From NCBI GenBank assembly GCA_019638595.1, contig JAHBTJ010000009.1:1-64000 (forward strand): DNA of 64,000 nt, in the 5' to 3' direction. The position numbers were made by a program, and so were the translations under genes. Of this stretch, positions 46,871 to 56,088 are shown piece by piece. Positions within the stretch are counted from its first letter, which is position 1; each line of letters begins with the position of its first letter. The notes below the pieces were generated by a model that did not search any database, was not told the origin of the DNA, and was given only the letters and a program-made list of their open reading frames with translations. The DNA is from Chitinophagaceae bacterium. GTDB taxonomy: Bacteria > Bacteroidota > Bacteroidia > Chitinophagales > Chitinophagaceae.

Positions 46871-48376
46871 TTATGGCAAAGGTATATCCCTTTTAAGCAT
46901 GGCGGTTCTGTTGGCCATATCCCAGGCAGTGTAAAATACCAATTGGGTCCTTTTTTGCAACAGGGCATAGTTGATCTTGTCAGGAGTATCGGTAGGCTGG
47001 TGATAGTCGGCATGCAAGCCGTTAAAGTAAAAAATGATAGGTACGCCGTGCTTCGCGAAGTTGTAGTGATCGCTGCGATAGTAAATTCTTTCCGGGTCTT
47101 TCGGGTCGTTGTATTTGTAATCCAGCTCCAGCTTTACATATTTCCTGTTGTTGGCTTCGCTGATAGGGCGCAGATCGGAGCTGAGCTTGTCATCGCCCAC
47201 TATATAAACGTAATTGGTGGAATCGCCCTTTTTGCGGCTGGGATCTATCCTGCCTATCATATCTATATTCAGGTTAACCGTAGTTTTTTCTAAAGGAAAT
47301 ACGGGATGATCGCCGTAGTAATCAGATCCCCACAGTCCCTTTTCCTCTCCGCTCACCGTCATAAATAAAATACTGCGACGGGGTCCTTTACCGGCGGCTT
47401 TGGCTTTTGTAAACGCTTTGGCAAGCTCCAGTATTCCCACGGTTCCGGAACCATCATCATCGGCGCCATACCATATTTTGCCGTTTTTCATTCCCAGGTG
47501 ATCATAGTGGGCGGTGAGTACCACATATTCGTCTTTCAGGTCAGTGCCTTCCAAAAGCCCTAATACATTAGTGCTTTGCATGGTAACAATGGTTTTGGTA
47601 AAATCGAGATCAATATTGGCAGTATAGTTTCCTGAAGCTGTAGTGTTTTGTAAAGCTGCTCCTTTGGCGGTGCTGTATCCGTCGCCTAATATTGCCTGTG
47701 CCACTTTTTCGGTAATGGAAAATGTATTAATGCGAAAGCTGTTCCTGTACATGTTCACATACATATTTCCTTTGGGTATAACGGGCGCAACTGTTTTATC
47801 AATTATCAGTAAAGCTGCCGCGCCTTTACCCATAGCGGCTTCCTGCTGCCTGTAAGGGTTGAGTCGTTTTTTGGTATCTGCCGGCAAATTATCTGCGAAT
47901 TTTGAGGATAGTACTACTACCAGCTTTCCACGTGCGTCAAGGTTGTTATAGTCGTCGCGTGTAGAATCAACAATGCCAAAGCCGGCAAATACCGCTTCTG
48001 AAAATCGAAAAGAAGCGTTATGAGCTGCCATGATATTTACGCTGAAATCAACCCCGGGTTGAAATGATTGTTCGTTTACCGCCAGCGAAGCATTCAATAG
48101 CGAGTCCGCATATACCGGGAAAGGCATTTGGTAAACATTACTCATGCCGGGCAATAATCCCAGCCTTTTAAATTCGTTTTCTATATAGTCAGCCGCTTTA
48201 CGCTGACCTTCCGTGGCTGTTTCCCTTCCCTGCATTTCCTCTCCTGCCAGTATATACAGGTGCGTTTTCAAATCTTCTACAGAAATTTCCTTAGCAAATG
48301 GTTTAGGATTTGTTTTTTGCTGGCCGTATGCAAAGGAAACCGATACAAAAAGCACCAGGCAGATAAGTTGTTTCAT
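46871..48376 (-). CDS. M28 family zinc metallopeptidase
   Basis: 501 residues with a signal peptide (ICLVLFVSVSFAYGQQ). HLYILAGEEMQGRETATEGQ opens the domain, and a PA-like insert spans ~110-230. The di-zinc site is in VLTAHYDHLG, GADDDGSGTVGILE, TVSGEEKGLWGSDYY, the Asp of NLNIDMIGRI, and YRSDHYNFAKHGVP with the last His. An exported aminopeptidase for peptides in the periplasm or outside. Normal length. A promoter box lies 31 bases before the start. Confidence 0.94.
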   Translation of the reverse strand: MKQLICLVLFVSVSFAYGQQKTNPKPFAKEISVEDLKTHLYILAGEEMQGRETATEGQRKAADYIENEFKRLGLLPGMSNVYQMPFPVYADSLLNASLAVNEQSFQPGVDFSVNIMAAHNASFRFSEAVFAGFGIVDSTRDDYNNLDARGKLVVVLSSKFADNLPADTKKRLNPYRQQEAAMGKGAAALLIIDKTVAPVIPKGNMYVNMYRNSFRINTFSITEKVAQAILGDGYSTAKGAALQNTTASGNYTANIDLDFTKTIVTMQSTNVLGLLEGTDLKDEYVVLTAHYDHLGMKNGKIWYGADDDGSGTVGILELAKAFTKAKAAGKGPRRSILFMTVSGEEKGLWGSDYYGDHPVFPLEKTTVNLNIDMIGRIDPSRKKGDSTNYVYIVGDDKLSSDLRPISEANNRKYVKLELDYKYNDPKDPERIYYRSDHYNFAKHGVPIIFYFNGLHADYHQPTDTPDKINYALLQKRTQLVFYTAWDMANRTAMLKRDIPLP

Positions 48377-48407
48377 ATATGATGATGATGTTTAATAAAA
48401 ATATGCC

Positions 48408-48415
48408 CAAACATA
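48408..48415 (-). promoter_or_regulatory. -7 box of the M28 peptidase
   Basis: Minus strand TATGTTTG, an exact TAnnTTTG. Confidence 0.5.
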
Positions 48416-48479
48416 GTAAAAATATGTTCAGCCATTTTAACAGATGTGATAAATGGTGATGTTGCGTGTAAGTGAAGAA

Positions 48480-48947
48480 TTACATGCAGGCAATTTTTCC
48501 TACCCGGTCTGCATGGCGGCCTCCCTCAAATTCTGTTTCTATGAACTTCCACACCATCTCCAAAGCAAGGTCGAGCGATATAAACCTGCACGGCAAACAG
48601 AGTATATTGGCATCGTTGTGCAGCCGCGCCAGCTTGGAAACATTTACGCTCCAGCATATGGCTGCCCGTACTTTTTGGTGTTTGTTGGCAGTAATGGCAA
48701 CGCCGTTCCCGCTCCCGCATAATAATATGCCCAAAGCCACATCTCCTTTTTCAACCGCGTTGGCCACAGGATGTGCAAAGTCGGGATAGTCAACAGAATC
48801 CTTTGAATGAGTTCCAAAGTCGCTAATGCTAAACCCTTCGGCTTTCAACTGCTTTACTATTTCATCTTTATACGCTACTCCCGCATGGTCGCAACCAATG
48901 GCAATAGGCAGAAAGAGATTGAAGGAAGATCTCAGCATGTTACTCAT
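48480..48947 (-). CDS. rpiB: ribose-5-phosphate isomerase B
   Basis: 155 residues. It interconverts ribose-5- and ribulose-5-phosphate in the pentose phosphate pathway. Seen: IAIGCDHAGVAYKDEI, DYPDFAHPVANAV, GILLCGSGNGVAITANK with the catalytic Cys, RAAICWSVNVSKLARLHNDANILCLP (conserved RAxxC and RxHNDAN). Standard RpiB length and motifs. It probably has its own promoter about 37 bases upstream. Confidence 0.95.
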   Translation of the reverse strand: MSNMLRSSFNLFLPIAIGCDHAGVAYKDEIVKQLKAEGFSISDFGTHSKDSVDYPDFAHPVANAVEKGDVALGILLCGSGNGVAITANKHQKVRAAICWSVNVSKLARLHNDANILCLPCRFISLDLALEMVWKFIETEFEGGRHADRVGKIACM

Positions 48948-48983
48948 AAAGTATAATTGACAGGTGAAGAATATTGCTTACTG

Positions 48984-48991
48984 CAAATGTA
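48984..48991 (-). promoter_or_regulatory. -7 box of rpiB
   Basis: Minus strand TACATTTG, an exact TAnnTTTG. Confidence 0.5.
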
Positions 48992-49091
48992 GGGAAGCCC
49001 CGTGGAGATTATAGTTACAAGTTTCGGGTTTGTAGTTTAATGTTTTGATAGCTGACAGCCGAAAGCCCGCAGCCGACTGCTCATAGCCCTT

Positions 49092-50561
49092 TCAGAACTT
49101 AGGGTTTACAAATTCCCAGTCGCGTATATGTGCAGGGCGACGAGACTGCCGGAGCAGTGAATCCGCTTTTTTTACCAGTTCGGGATATTGCGCTGACACA
49201 TCATTTGTTTCCGACCGGTCTTTCGAAAGGTCATACAATTCCCAGGGCGCATTGCGGTCTTTTTTCATATTGCTTTTTACCAGCTTCCAGTTTTCGATTC
49301 GTATAGCTACCTGCCCGCTTTTTTCAGGAAATTCAAAATACAGGAAAGGGTGCTTTTGGGGTTGCGTGTGTTTTCCAAGCAGCGTAGGCAAAAAAGAAAT
49401 ACCATCATTTGCCGGCGCTTTAGTACCTGTAATATCAGCCAGGGTAGCCATCAGGTCGTATTGTACGGAAATATGATCAGTAACGGTACCGGCAGGTATG
49501 CGGCCGGGCCAGCGAACAACAAAAGGCGCCCTGATGCCACCTTCATACAGGTCTGTTTTTCTTCCGCGCAACCCGGCGGTACTGTTGAAGAACACTGCAT
49601 CTACACCCCCGGTATCAAAAGTAACGCCGTTATCGCTGCTGAACATAACAATGGTATTGTTGTCGAGCTTCAGCTCTTTGAGCAGGTCCATTATCAGCCC
49701 AACCTGCTTGTCCATATACGTGATCATTGCAGCGTATGTCGCCAACGGGTATTTGGCAGACGCGTATCCTTTATTACCGTAATAGGGTTGTTCATTGAAC
49801 TGCCCCAGGTATTCTTTAACGGCTTCATCTGGCGCCTGCAGCGACACATGCGGCCCCGTATAAGGTAAGTAAAGGAAAAATGGCTTGTGCTGGTTTTGCC
49901 GGATGAAAGCAAATGTTTTTTCAGCCATTTTGGTTCCCGAATAATCTTTTCCTTTGAACTTTTCAAAGTCGCTGTCGGTTGCGTTTGGGGGTAATGGAGC
50001 ATGTACTTTGATATAAGGATTATCCAGCGTGTCCCACTTCCCGTTTTCCCACAAATGCGTTGGATAAAAATTGTGCGCCTGCTTCTGGCACAGGTAACCG
50101 TAAAAATAATCGAATCCCTGCTTGTTGGGATTTCCGGTATTATCAAACATTCCCAGTCCCCACTTACCTATAGCGCCGGTACTATATCCCGCCTGCTTCA
50201 TTAAATGTGCAATGGTAAAGGCTCCCTCGGGCAAAGGCATTTGTCCGCCTTCCTTATCATCTTCAAATCCGCCCAGTTCGTAATTACCTCTTATGTAAGA
50301 ATGCCCGGCGTTTCTGCCGGTGAGCAGGGCGCAGCGCGATGGTGCACAAACCGGGAAAGAAGAATAGTGCTGTGTAAAACGAATGCCTTCGCCGGCGAGC
50401 TTATCTATATTGGGCGTTTTAATTTTTTGTTGGCCGTAACATCCTAATTCACCAATGCCCATATCGTCGGCATAAATGTAAATGATATTAGGCCTGGCAT
50501 GTTGAGCCTGCGCATTGCTGCAAAAAATAAAGAGAATAAAAAGTACAGGTATGTATTTCAT
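49092..50561 (-). CDS. sulfatase (arylsulfatase A-like)
   Basis: 489 residues with a signal peptide (ILFIFCSNAQAQ). Metal site YIYADDMGIGELGCYG. Sulfatase signature C72-A-P-S-R followed by CALLTGRNAG; C72 would be turned to formylglycine. Also GAIGKWGLGMF, FSSDNGVTFD (late metal ligands) and GLRGRKTDLYEGGIRAPFVV. Exported, cutting sulfate esters from sugars or aromatics. It needs a formylglycine-generating enzyme elsewhere. No polysaccharide-utilisation genes stand beside it. Substrate not predictable. Confidence 0.94.
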   Translation of the reverse strand: MKYIPVLFILFIFCSNAQAQHARPNIIYIYADDMGIGELGCYGQQKIKTPNIDKLAGEGIRFTQHYSSFPVCAPSRCALLTGRNAGHSYIRGNYELGGFEDDKEGGQMPLPEGAFTIAHLMKQAGYSTGAIGKWGLGMFDNTGNPNKQGFDYFYGYLCQKQAHNFYPTHLWENGKWDTLDNPYIKVHAPLPPNATDSDFEKFKGKDYSGTKMAEKTFAFIRQNQHKPFFLYLPYTGPHVSLQAPDEAVKEYLGQFNEQPYYGNKGYASAKYPLATYAAMITYMDKQVGLIMDLLKELKLDNNTIVMFSSDNGVTFDTGGVDAVFFNSTAGLRGRKTDLYEGGIRAPFVVRWPGRIPAGTVTDHISVQYDLMATLADITGTKAPANDGISFLPTLLGKHTQPQKHPFLYFEFPEKSGQVAIRIENWKLVKSNMKKDRNAPWELYDLSKDRSETNDVSAQYPELVKKADSLLRQSRRPAHIRDWEFVNPKF

Positions 50562-50697
50562 GTTGATCCGTTATTAACCGGGACGGGCCTTCCTTTGCAA
50601 ATTAATATAATCCCGGCTAATTAAAGGGTGCCTGCTTTTTAAAACGCTGATTGTGCCGTATAGCCGATCGCTGAAGGCTGGCAGCTTATAGCTGCTT

Positions 50698-52887
50698 CTA
50701 CTCCAAGCTGCCCATTTGCCTGGTATATGCTTTAATAAACAGGGCGCCTAAGTTTTTATGCGGAGGTACATAATTTTCAAACCTTTCCCTGGCGTCGCCC
50801 GATGTAAAGCGCGATGAAAGATCTTTCCAGATGGTCAGCCATTCAACATTTTTTCCATCTTTAAGGTCGTCGTTAATTTCTTTAAGGATAGGCTCGTTGA
50901 TCAGTCTTGTGCCCACTTCTTTAGAGGAAATAATATGCGCATCGGGGCAGGTTTTTAATACGTCATCAAGGTTATGAAAACCTCCGCACGAGCCCAATAT
51001 TACTATTTTGGAGGAAGGCGGCAGGTTACGGATAGTAGAACCTACCCAATAGCTGTGCCCCCGGTGTATGGTAATAGAAGGCTTCAGCGATTTTTTTTGT
51101 ATAAATTCCTGTAAATGTGCCTGGGCAACCGAATCTAACCCTTTTTCATAATCTAAGGGAAGGTTGGCGTAAATGTATACGGGTTTACCTTTGGTGGATC
51201 TTATCTCTACCCATTCCGGTGTTTTGCTCACCTTCCATTCCGCGCCGGTAAACATGCTCATAAAATTGGCGTAGGAATCTTTTCCATCTTTATCGCCATA
51301 AAAGAAAACCTGCTGCACTACCCGCCCGCTGTCGTCTGTCAGGTCTTTATAGTCTACTTTATAAACCGGGGGTATTTTCAGCCTTGCCGATATATCAATG
51401 GTACTATCCTGCGACGACTGGAATATCGTTTGGAGTATATCGTATATCACAATCGTTCTCCGCTCATCTTTTTCTTTTCCCAGCAAAAGGTTTTTTTCAA
51501 TTTCCTGGTCTATGAGCTTTGTAACCAACGGGTTTTTTAAACTCCCGTACGAGTCGGCCACATCCACCGCATCTTCCAGTGTGCCGGTCTTTTCCAAACC
51601 GCGCACAAATGCCATCATCAGCCGTTGAGAGCTGCTGTCGGGCATGGTTTGCAAAAATTCATCGAGCTTGTTATAGCCGGCGGCCAGCTTAATGAATTTC
51701 TTGAACCTGTCGAATCTCACACTCATGAGCAGGCTATCGCCGGCAGGGGTAGGCATGCGCTGCAGCATCCTGTTAAAAACGCCTTTATAGCTCGATGTAT
51801 AAATTACATCTTCTCCCAATACAATTAAGTAATACAACTCCTGCGGTGTAAGCTGGTCAAGTATTTTAAACCTCACATTGTCGGGCGAATCATGCAGGGC
51901 GTTGATCTGTTCTATGAAAACATTTTTGGCGCGATCCTGCAGCTTGGCAACCAGCTTATCATGTGCCAGCGGAGTATCTCTTTTTATCAGCCTTTCGGTA
52001 TAGCCGGTTTGTATACGAACCAGCATTTTATAATACTTAAGGTTGTCGTCCATCACATTAAAGATGTCCTCCAGGGTAAGCCTGCCGCTTACCAGCTCAT
52101 CTAAAAACGGATAATATTGCTGGCCGCTTTTACTGTTAGCGATAGATACAATAGTTTTCACCAGCGAGTCGCTGTTTCTCCTGATGAGCCTGCCCACATT
52201 GGTACGGGTGGCGGCCGCATAATCGTATAATTGGTTGGGATAGCGGTGAGCGGCTGCCTGCACCAGGCTGTCGGCAAAAGGCACGTCTGAATATTGCTCC
52301 AGCATCAGCAATATTTTATCGGGATTTTTTTCGCAAAACTTCCTGAGCAAAATTTGCCTTGCATTGGTATAGCCCACATTCTCGTAAAAAGCGCTCCCGC
52401 TACTGTTGATGTTGATGTTACCTACTTCGTAAGATGCGTTTTGTACAATAGAGCTGATATCTTCATTTTTAATATCTGCCTGCATGAGCGCTTTGTAATT
52501 ATTCAGCAGCTCCTGCCCCAGTACCGGATTGAATGTTTTATTACGCCAGCCCGTATTAAAGCCTTTCAGCAGGTTTTCGAGGCCGCTGAGGTACTTTACT
52601 TTAAGCCTGTGATCAAGCCCTGAGTTATTTTCAATAGAATCCCTCAGCACATCTACTTCTTTTAAAAGCGCCTCTGTTACAAAATGATTGATATGGCTGT
52701 TGGAAGAAATGTTAAGCAGTTGACCATTACCGTTATTAAAGTGAAGCGCGTGCTTTTGCTCTTTCTCTATATTTTCATGATACCGTATCCTGGCGATATC
52801 TATCTTTTTTTTCAGCGTATCCGTTTCTGCCCTGCCTTTTCCGGCAACAACGCTTAACAGTAATATGAGGGTAAATATTTTATACAT
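50698..52887 (-). CDS. exported protein with clan-CD-like His/Cys site
   Basis: 729 residues from the ATG at 52887, which opens a signal peptide (MYKIFTLILLLSVVAGKGRA); the longer frame adds 20 residues without merit. Residues ~30-530 are mostly helical and resemble nothing I know. Near the C terminus YIYANLPLDYEKG, then IHRGHSYWVGST with H611, then IVILGSCGGFHN with C634, followed by DAHIISSKEVGT. A His after a strand and a Cys at the end of the next strand, 23 residues on, is like separase, gingipain and CHAT peptidases (clan CD). This is a motif reading, not a homology result. Periplasmic or surface location expected. Confidence 0.65.
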   Translation of the reverse strand: MYKIFTLILLLSVVAGKGRAETDTLKKKIDIARIRYHENIEKEQKHALHFNNGNGQLLNISSNSHINHFVTEALLKEVDVLRDSIENNSGLDHRLKVKYLSGLENLLKGFNTGWRNKTFNPVLGQELLNNYKALMQADIKNEDISSIVQNASYEVGNININSSGSAFYENVGYTNARQILLRKFCEKNPDKILLMLEQYSDVPFADSLVQAAAHRYPNQLYDYAAATRTNVGRLIRRNSDSLVKTIVSIANSKSGQQYYPFLDELVSGRLTLEDIFNVMDDNLKYYKMLVRIQTGYTERLIKRDTPLAHDKLVAKLQDRAKNVFIEQINALHDSPDNVRFKILDQLTPQELYYLIVLGEDVIYTSSYKGVFNRMLQRMPTPAGDSLLMSVRFDRFKKFIKLAAGYNKLDEFLQTMPDSSSQRLMMAFVRGLEKTGTLEDAVDVADSYGSLKNPLVTKLIDQEIEKNLLLGKEKDERRTIVIYDILQTIFQSSQDSTIDISARLKIPPVYKVDYKDLTDDSGRVVQQVFFYGDKDGKDSYANFMSMFTGAEWKVSKTPEWVEIRSTKGKPVYIYANLPLDYEKGLDSVAQAHLQEFIQKKSLKPSITIHRGHSYWVGSTIRNLPPSSKIVILGSCGGFHNLDDVLKTCPDAHIISSKEVGTRLINEPILKEINDDLKDGKNVEWLTIWKDLSSRFTSGDARERFENYVPPHKNLGALFIKAYTRQMGSLE

Positions 52888-53073
52888 AGCAAACTGCTGC
52901 AAATTTAAGTAATTGGTTATACTGTCATTTATTGTACTGAGTGTCAAATTATTGCCGGGTCAAAGAAATAGCCTTACCACTAACGTTACAGGTGTGAATT
53001 TAGTGCCAAAAGCCAAAGAATGGGTTAACAATTTCATAATCCCATGTTTGAGGTGAGTACAAATGCCAAAGGT

Positions 53074-53081
53074 TATTTTTG
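53074..53081 (+). promoter_or_regulatory. -7 box of the response regulator
   Basis: TATTTTTG, exact match, 18 bases before the ATG at 53100. A TTTG at 53047-53050 is 23 bases upstream, slightly far. It rules out the in-frame TTG start at 53079, which lies in the box. Confidence 0.6.
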
Positions 53082-53099
53082 CGTAAACATATTGTTAAT

Positions 53100-53780
53100 A
53101 TGGACTTCAAAGGAAAGAAGGTATTAATTGCAGATGACGAGCCGGATATATTGGAAATTATCAGCTATAACCTGAAAAAGGAAGGGTATGAAACCATTAC
53201 CGCAAAAGACGGGGACGAAGCGCTTCAGAAAAGCAAATTGTTTAAGCCGGACCTGATTATGCTGGATGTGATGATGCCTTATAAAAACGGTATGGAAGTG
53301 TGCAAAACGCTAAGATCGCAACCCACCTATAACGACACTTTGATCATCTTTCTTACTGCCCTTAATGATGAAATTTCGCATGTAAAAGGGCTTGAATATG
53401 GCGCGGATGATTATATAAGCAAGCCTGTTAGTCCTAAAATACTGGTAACCAAGGTAAATGCCTTGTTCCGGAGAATACAAAAACCCGAAAGCGAAAAAGT
53501 AATACAGGTTGGCAATATTACTATTGATCCCATAAAATTCATTGTTACGATCAATGACCAGGAAATTATTTTAGCGAAAAAAGAGTTTGAGTTATTGCAT
53601 TTGCTGGCAACCAGGCCCGGCAGGGTTTTTTTGCGCAACGAAATACTCAGCCAGATATGGGGTACGGAAGTAATTGTGGGAGACAGAACGATTGATGTTC
53701 ATATCCGGAAGATCCGGCAAAAGCTTGAGGTGGATTGTATTACTACGGTGAAGGGAGTGGGCTATAAAATGGTTGTGTAA
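53100..53780 (+). CDS. OmpR/PhoB-family response regulator
   Basis: 226 residues from ATG 53100 (MDFKGKKVLIADDEPD). Receiver domain ~1-122 with acidic pair in ADDEP, phosphoacceptor D56 in LIMLDVMMPYKNG, T in FLTALND and K in YISKPVSPK. C-terminal winged helix (~135-226): FELLHLLATRPGRVFLRNE and VDVHIRKIRQKL-like TIDVHIRKIRQKL, GVGYKMV. It binds DNA when phosphorylated. Its kinase is the next gene, 118 bases on. The set resembles PhoB/PhoR of Bacteroidota, but the signal is not shown. Confidence 0.93.
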   Translation: MDFKGKKVLIADDEPDILEIISYNLKKEGYETITAKDGDEALQKSKLFKPDLIMLDVMMPYKNGMEVCKTLRSQPTYNDTLIIFLTALNDEISHVKGLEYGADDYISKPVSPKILVTKVNALFRRIQKPESEKVIQVGNITIDPIKFIVTINDQEIILAKKEFELLHLLATRPGRVFLRNEILSQIWGTEVIVGDRTIDVHIRKIRQKLEVDCITTVKGVGYKMVV

Positions 53781-53898
53781 AAAACACCTGGTCTGCGGAT
53801 TATAGAATCTTTAACCTGCCTTTGTTGTTATATGTTATAATATCATTGACCTTTATGAAAATGACATGAATGCGTTATAGAAAATAGTAATAAGGCAA

Positions 53899-54948
53899 AT
53901 GCTTAACACAAAAAATATTTCTCCTCAGCAACTTGCAGGATTCACTTCATTGTTCATCAGTTTACCCATAGCGGCAGGTATATTTTTTTTACGGACTGAA
54001 TGGTGGGTATTTGTGCTTGCTTTGGCAATTGTATTTACCGGCAGTTACCTGCTCATTCTTTACACGCTTCAACGGTTTATCTATAGAAAGATCAAGCTTA
54101 TTTATAAGTTCATTTATCAAACAAAGGCCAGTAAAAGAGAGGAGTTTTATTATAAAAGCCTGCTTCCTCAAAAAAGTATGGATGAAGTGAGTTCGGATGT
54201 TGAAAAATGGGCCGAACAAAAGAAAAAAGAAATAGAAGTGTTAAAGGCGAACGAGGCCTATCGCAAAGAATTTTTACAGAACCTGTCGCATGAATTAAAG
54301 ACACCCATTTTTGCCATACAGGGTTATATTGATACCCTGCTGGAAGGAGCATTGGAAAACCCGGAAGTAGGTACCCGGTTCCTCAATAACGCGTCGAAAA
54401 ATATTTCAAGGCTGGTTAACCTGCTGAGCGATCTTGATGAAATTACCAGGCTGGAGAGCGGAGAACAGGTATTGTATAAGGAAAATTTTGTTGTACAGGA
54501 TGTGATCCGGGAAGTGTTTGACTCTTTATCTGTATTGGCAAACAAACGCAACATCCGGCTGGGTATAAAAAAGGGTTGCGAGCTGCCTATAACCGTTTTT
54601 GCAGATAAGGAAAAGATACGGCAGGTACTTATTAACCTTACCGATAATGCTATTAAATATGGCAAAACAAACGGAAATGTTACGGCAAGCGCTTATATAA
54701 CCGACGAAAAACACGTATTAGTAGAGATAAGTGATGATGGAATAGGTATTGCTGAAGAGCATTTATCCCGCATATCAGAACGTTTTTATCGTACAGATGC
54801 CGCCCGCAGCCGCAAAGAAGGTGGCAGCGGACTTGGTTTGGCTATTTGTAAGCATATAATAGAAGCGCACGGGCAAAGCATGCATATACGCAGCAAACCG
54901 GATGTAGGAACTACGTTCGGCTTTATCCTCAACGCCCGTAAAGATTAA
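53899..54948 (+). CDS. sensor histidine kinase
   Basis: 349 residues. Two membrane helices near 12-60 (LFISLPIAAGIFFL and WWVFVLALAIVFTGSYLLILY) with only a few residues outside, so it probably senses in the membrane or via partners. HisKA box FLQNLSHELKTPIFAIQGYI with H131. HATPase with the N box LINLTDNAIKYGK, G1 ISDDGIGIAEEHL, F box RFYRTDAARSRKEGGSGLGLAICKHI (two parts) and G2. It is the partner of the preceding response regulator. Confidence 0.93.
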   Translation: MLNTKNISPQQLAGFTSLFISLPIAAGIFFLRTEWWVFVLALAIVFTGSYLLILYTLQRFIYRKIKLIYKFIYQTKASKREEFYYKSLLPQKSMDEVSSDVEKWAEQKKKEIEVLKANEAYRKEFLQNLSHELKTPIFAIQGYIDTLLEGALENPEVGTRFLNNASKNISRLVNLLSDLDEITRLESGEQVLYKENFVVQDVIREVFDSLSVLANKRNIRLGIKKGCELPITVFADKEKIRQVLINLTDNAIKYGKTNGNVTASAYITDEKHVLVEISDDGIGIAEEHLSRISERFYRTDAARSRKEGGSGLGLAICKHIIEAHGQSMHIRSKPDVGTTFGFILNARKD

Positions 54949-55314
54949 GTATATAATAATATCCACAATTATCGCCTTCCATAAGCACATGGGAACGGGA
55001 AGATATATTTAAAACAAAAAATATAAAATGATTTTAATAGTATGCGAGGGGAACTTTCCTTGCAGGACTTAAAGGAAAGATTTTCAGACATTAGTAAAAA
55101 ATATTCAAAAAACCGTAAAAATACTATCAAAAGCCGTGCTAGAATTGCTATAAAGCTGAAAAATCTTGTAAAAACAAAAAAACATTGTAATTTAGCCACA
55201 GTTTTCATAGGGTACGGATTAAAAACGGGCCAGGGTTTCCACCCCGGCCCAAATTTATTTATGTATAGCTAAGAGTAGTTTTCGTTGATCACCTCATCAT
55301 TGATTACAAAGTTC
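54949..55314. other. intergenic stretch with two hairpins, no firm gene
   Basis: Between the kinase and the convergent deacetylase. CTTTCCTT (55054-55061) pairs with AAGGAAAG (55072-55079). A strong GGGCC-A-GGGT / ACCC-C-GGCCC hairpin sits at 55227-55250. A 76-codon frame (55042-55272) runs across both hairpins and looks like no known protein. A small RNA ended by the second hairpin is possible; otherwise this is the kinase terminator region. Confidence 0.4.
55227..55258 (+). terminator. GC-rich hairpin, probable terminator
   Basis: GGGCCAGGGT (55227-55236) pairs with ACCCCGGCCC (55241-55250) over 9 pairs with an A/C mismatch and a TTCC loop; AAATTTATTTAT follows. The T tract is impure, so termination strength is uncertain. 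Confidence 0.55.
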
Positions 55315-55938
55315 TTACAGATTAATTTTATCAAACCTGTAACCTTTCGATGAAAAATGCTCTAACACACGGGGAAGGGTAAACGTCAATTTTTGCATGG
55401 CTTTCTCACTGTCATGAAAAACAATAATGCTGCCAGCTTTTGCAGAATCAGTAACATTTTTTAAACATTTTTCCGGACGGAGTTGTGGATCAAAATCCGC
55501 ACTTAATACACTCCACATGATCACCTTCATTTTAAAAGCTTCATTTATATATTTTACCTGTAATGCGGAAATTTTACCATAAGGCGGTCTGAACAGGTCT
55601 GAATCAATATATTTTTTTGCTTCCACCAGGTTTTCAAAATACTTTCTGTCATCCGTTTTCCATCCGTTCAAATGATTATGTGTATGATTGCCGGCACGGT
55701 GTCCCTCGTCTAAAATGCGCCTGTACACTTCGGGGTATTCTGCAACATTTTTTCCTATGCAAAAAAAGGTTGCGGAGGCGCTGTATTTTTTTAAAGTATC
55801 TAATACAAAAGGAGTTGCTTCGGCATGGGGGCCATCATCGAACGTGAGATATAATATTTTTTCTTTACCGGGCATTTGCCATACGCACGATGGATACATT
55901 TTTTTTAATACCCAGGGTGTTTTTACAAAATAGAACAT
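55315..55938 (-). CDS. polysaccharide deacetylase (NodB-like)
   Basis: 207 residues. NodB domain: LYLTFDDGPHAEATPFVLD with the TFDDGP metal/base Asp motif (~30-36), HRAGNHTHNH (HxxxH-type zinc ligands ~95-105), RPPYGKI, and VLSADFDPQ and SIIVFHDSEKA closing the site. It removes acetyl or formyl groups from sugar polymers such as peptidoglycan, chitin oligomers or capsule. It starts directly with MFYFVKTPWVLKKMYPS and has no clear cleavable signal, so it may stay in the cytoplasm or at the membrane. Confidence 0.92.
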   Translation of the reverse strand: MFYFVKTPWVLKKMYPSCVWQMPGKEKILYLTFDDGPHAEATPFVLDTLKKYSASATFFCIGKNVAEYPEVYRRILDEGHRAGNHTHNHLNGWKTDDRKYFENLVEAKKYIDSDLFRPPYGKISALQVKYINEAFKMKVIMWSVLSADFDPQLRPEKCLKNVTDSAKAGSIIVFHDSEKAMQKLTFTLPRVLEHFSSKGYRFDKINL

Positions 55939-56074
55939 ACACTTATTTTTTGAGCCCGTAAATTTTCCCTATACCATTAACCTGTACGATCAGTCAAACT
56001 TTCTGTGCCTGAAAACGGATGCATCGTTGTTTAAAAGCTAAGGTACAGCTTTATCAACATTGGCTAAACCATCT

Positions 56075-56082
56075 TAATTTTG
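56075..56082 (+). promoter_or_regulatory. -7 box of gltX
   Basis: TAATTTTG, exact match, ending 6 bases before the ATG at 56089. The gltX mRNA is therefore predicted leaderless or nearly so. It rules out the TTG start three codons earlier. Confidence 0.6.
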
Positions 56083-56088
56083 CCGCCT

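Noticed and set aside
48472-49868. Plus-strand frames antisense to rpiB and the sulfatase
   Set aside because: The minus-strand frames carry full catalytic signatures; the plus-strand ones do not.
55042-55272. 76-codon plus-strand frame as a real protein
   Set aside because: It crosses two strong hairpins, has no family look, weak start context, and its last part is translated terminator-like sequence.
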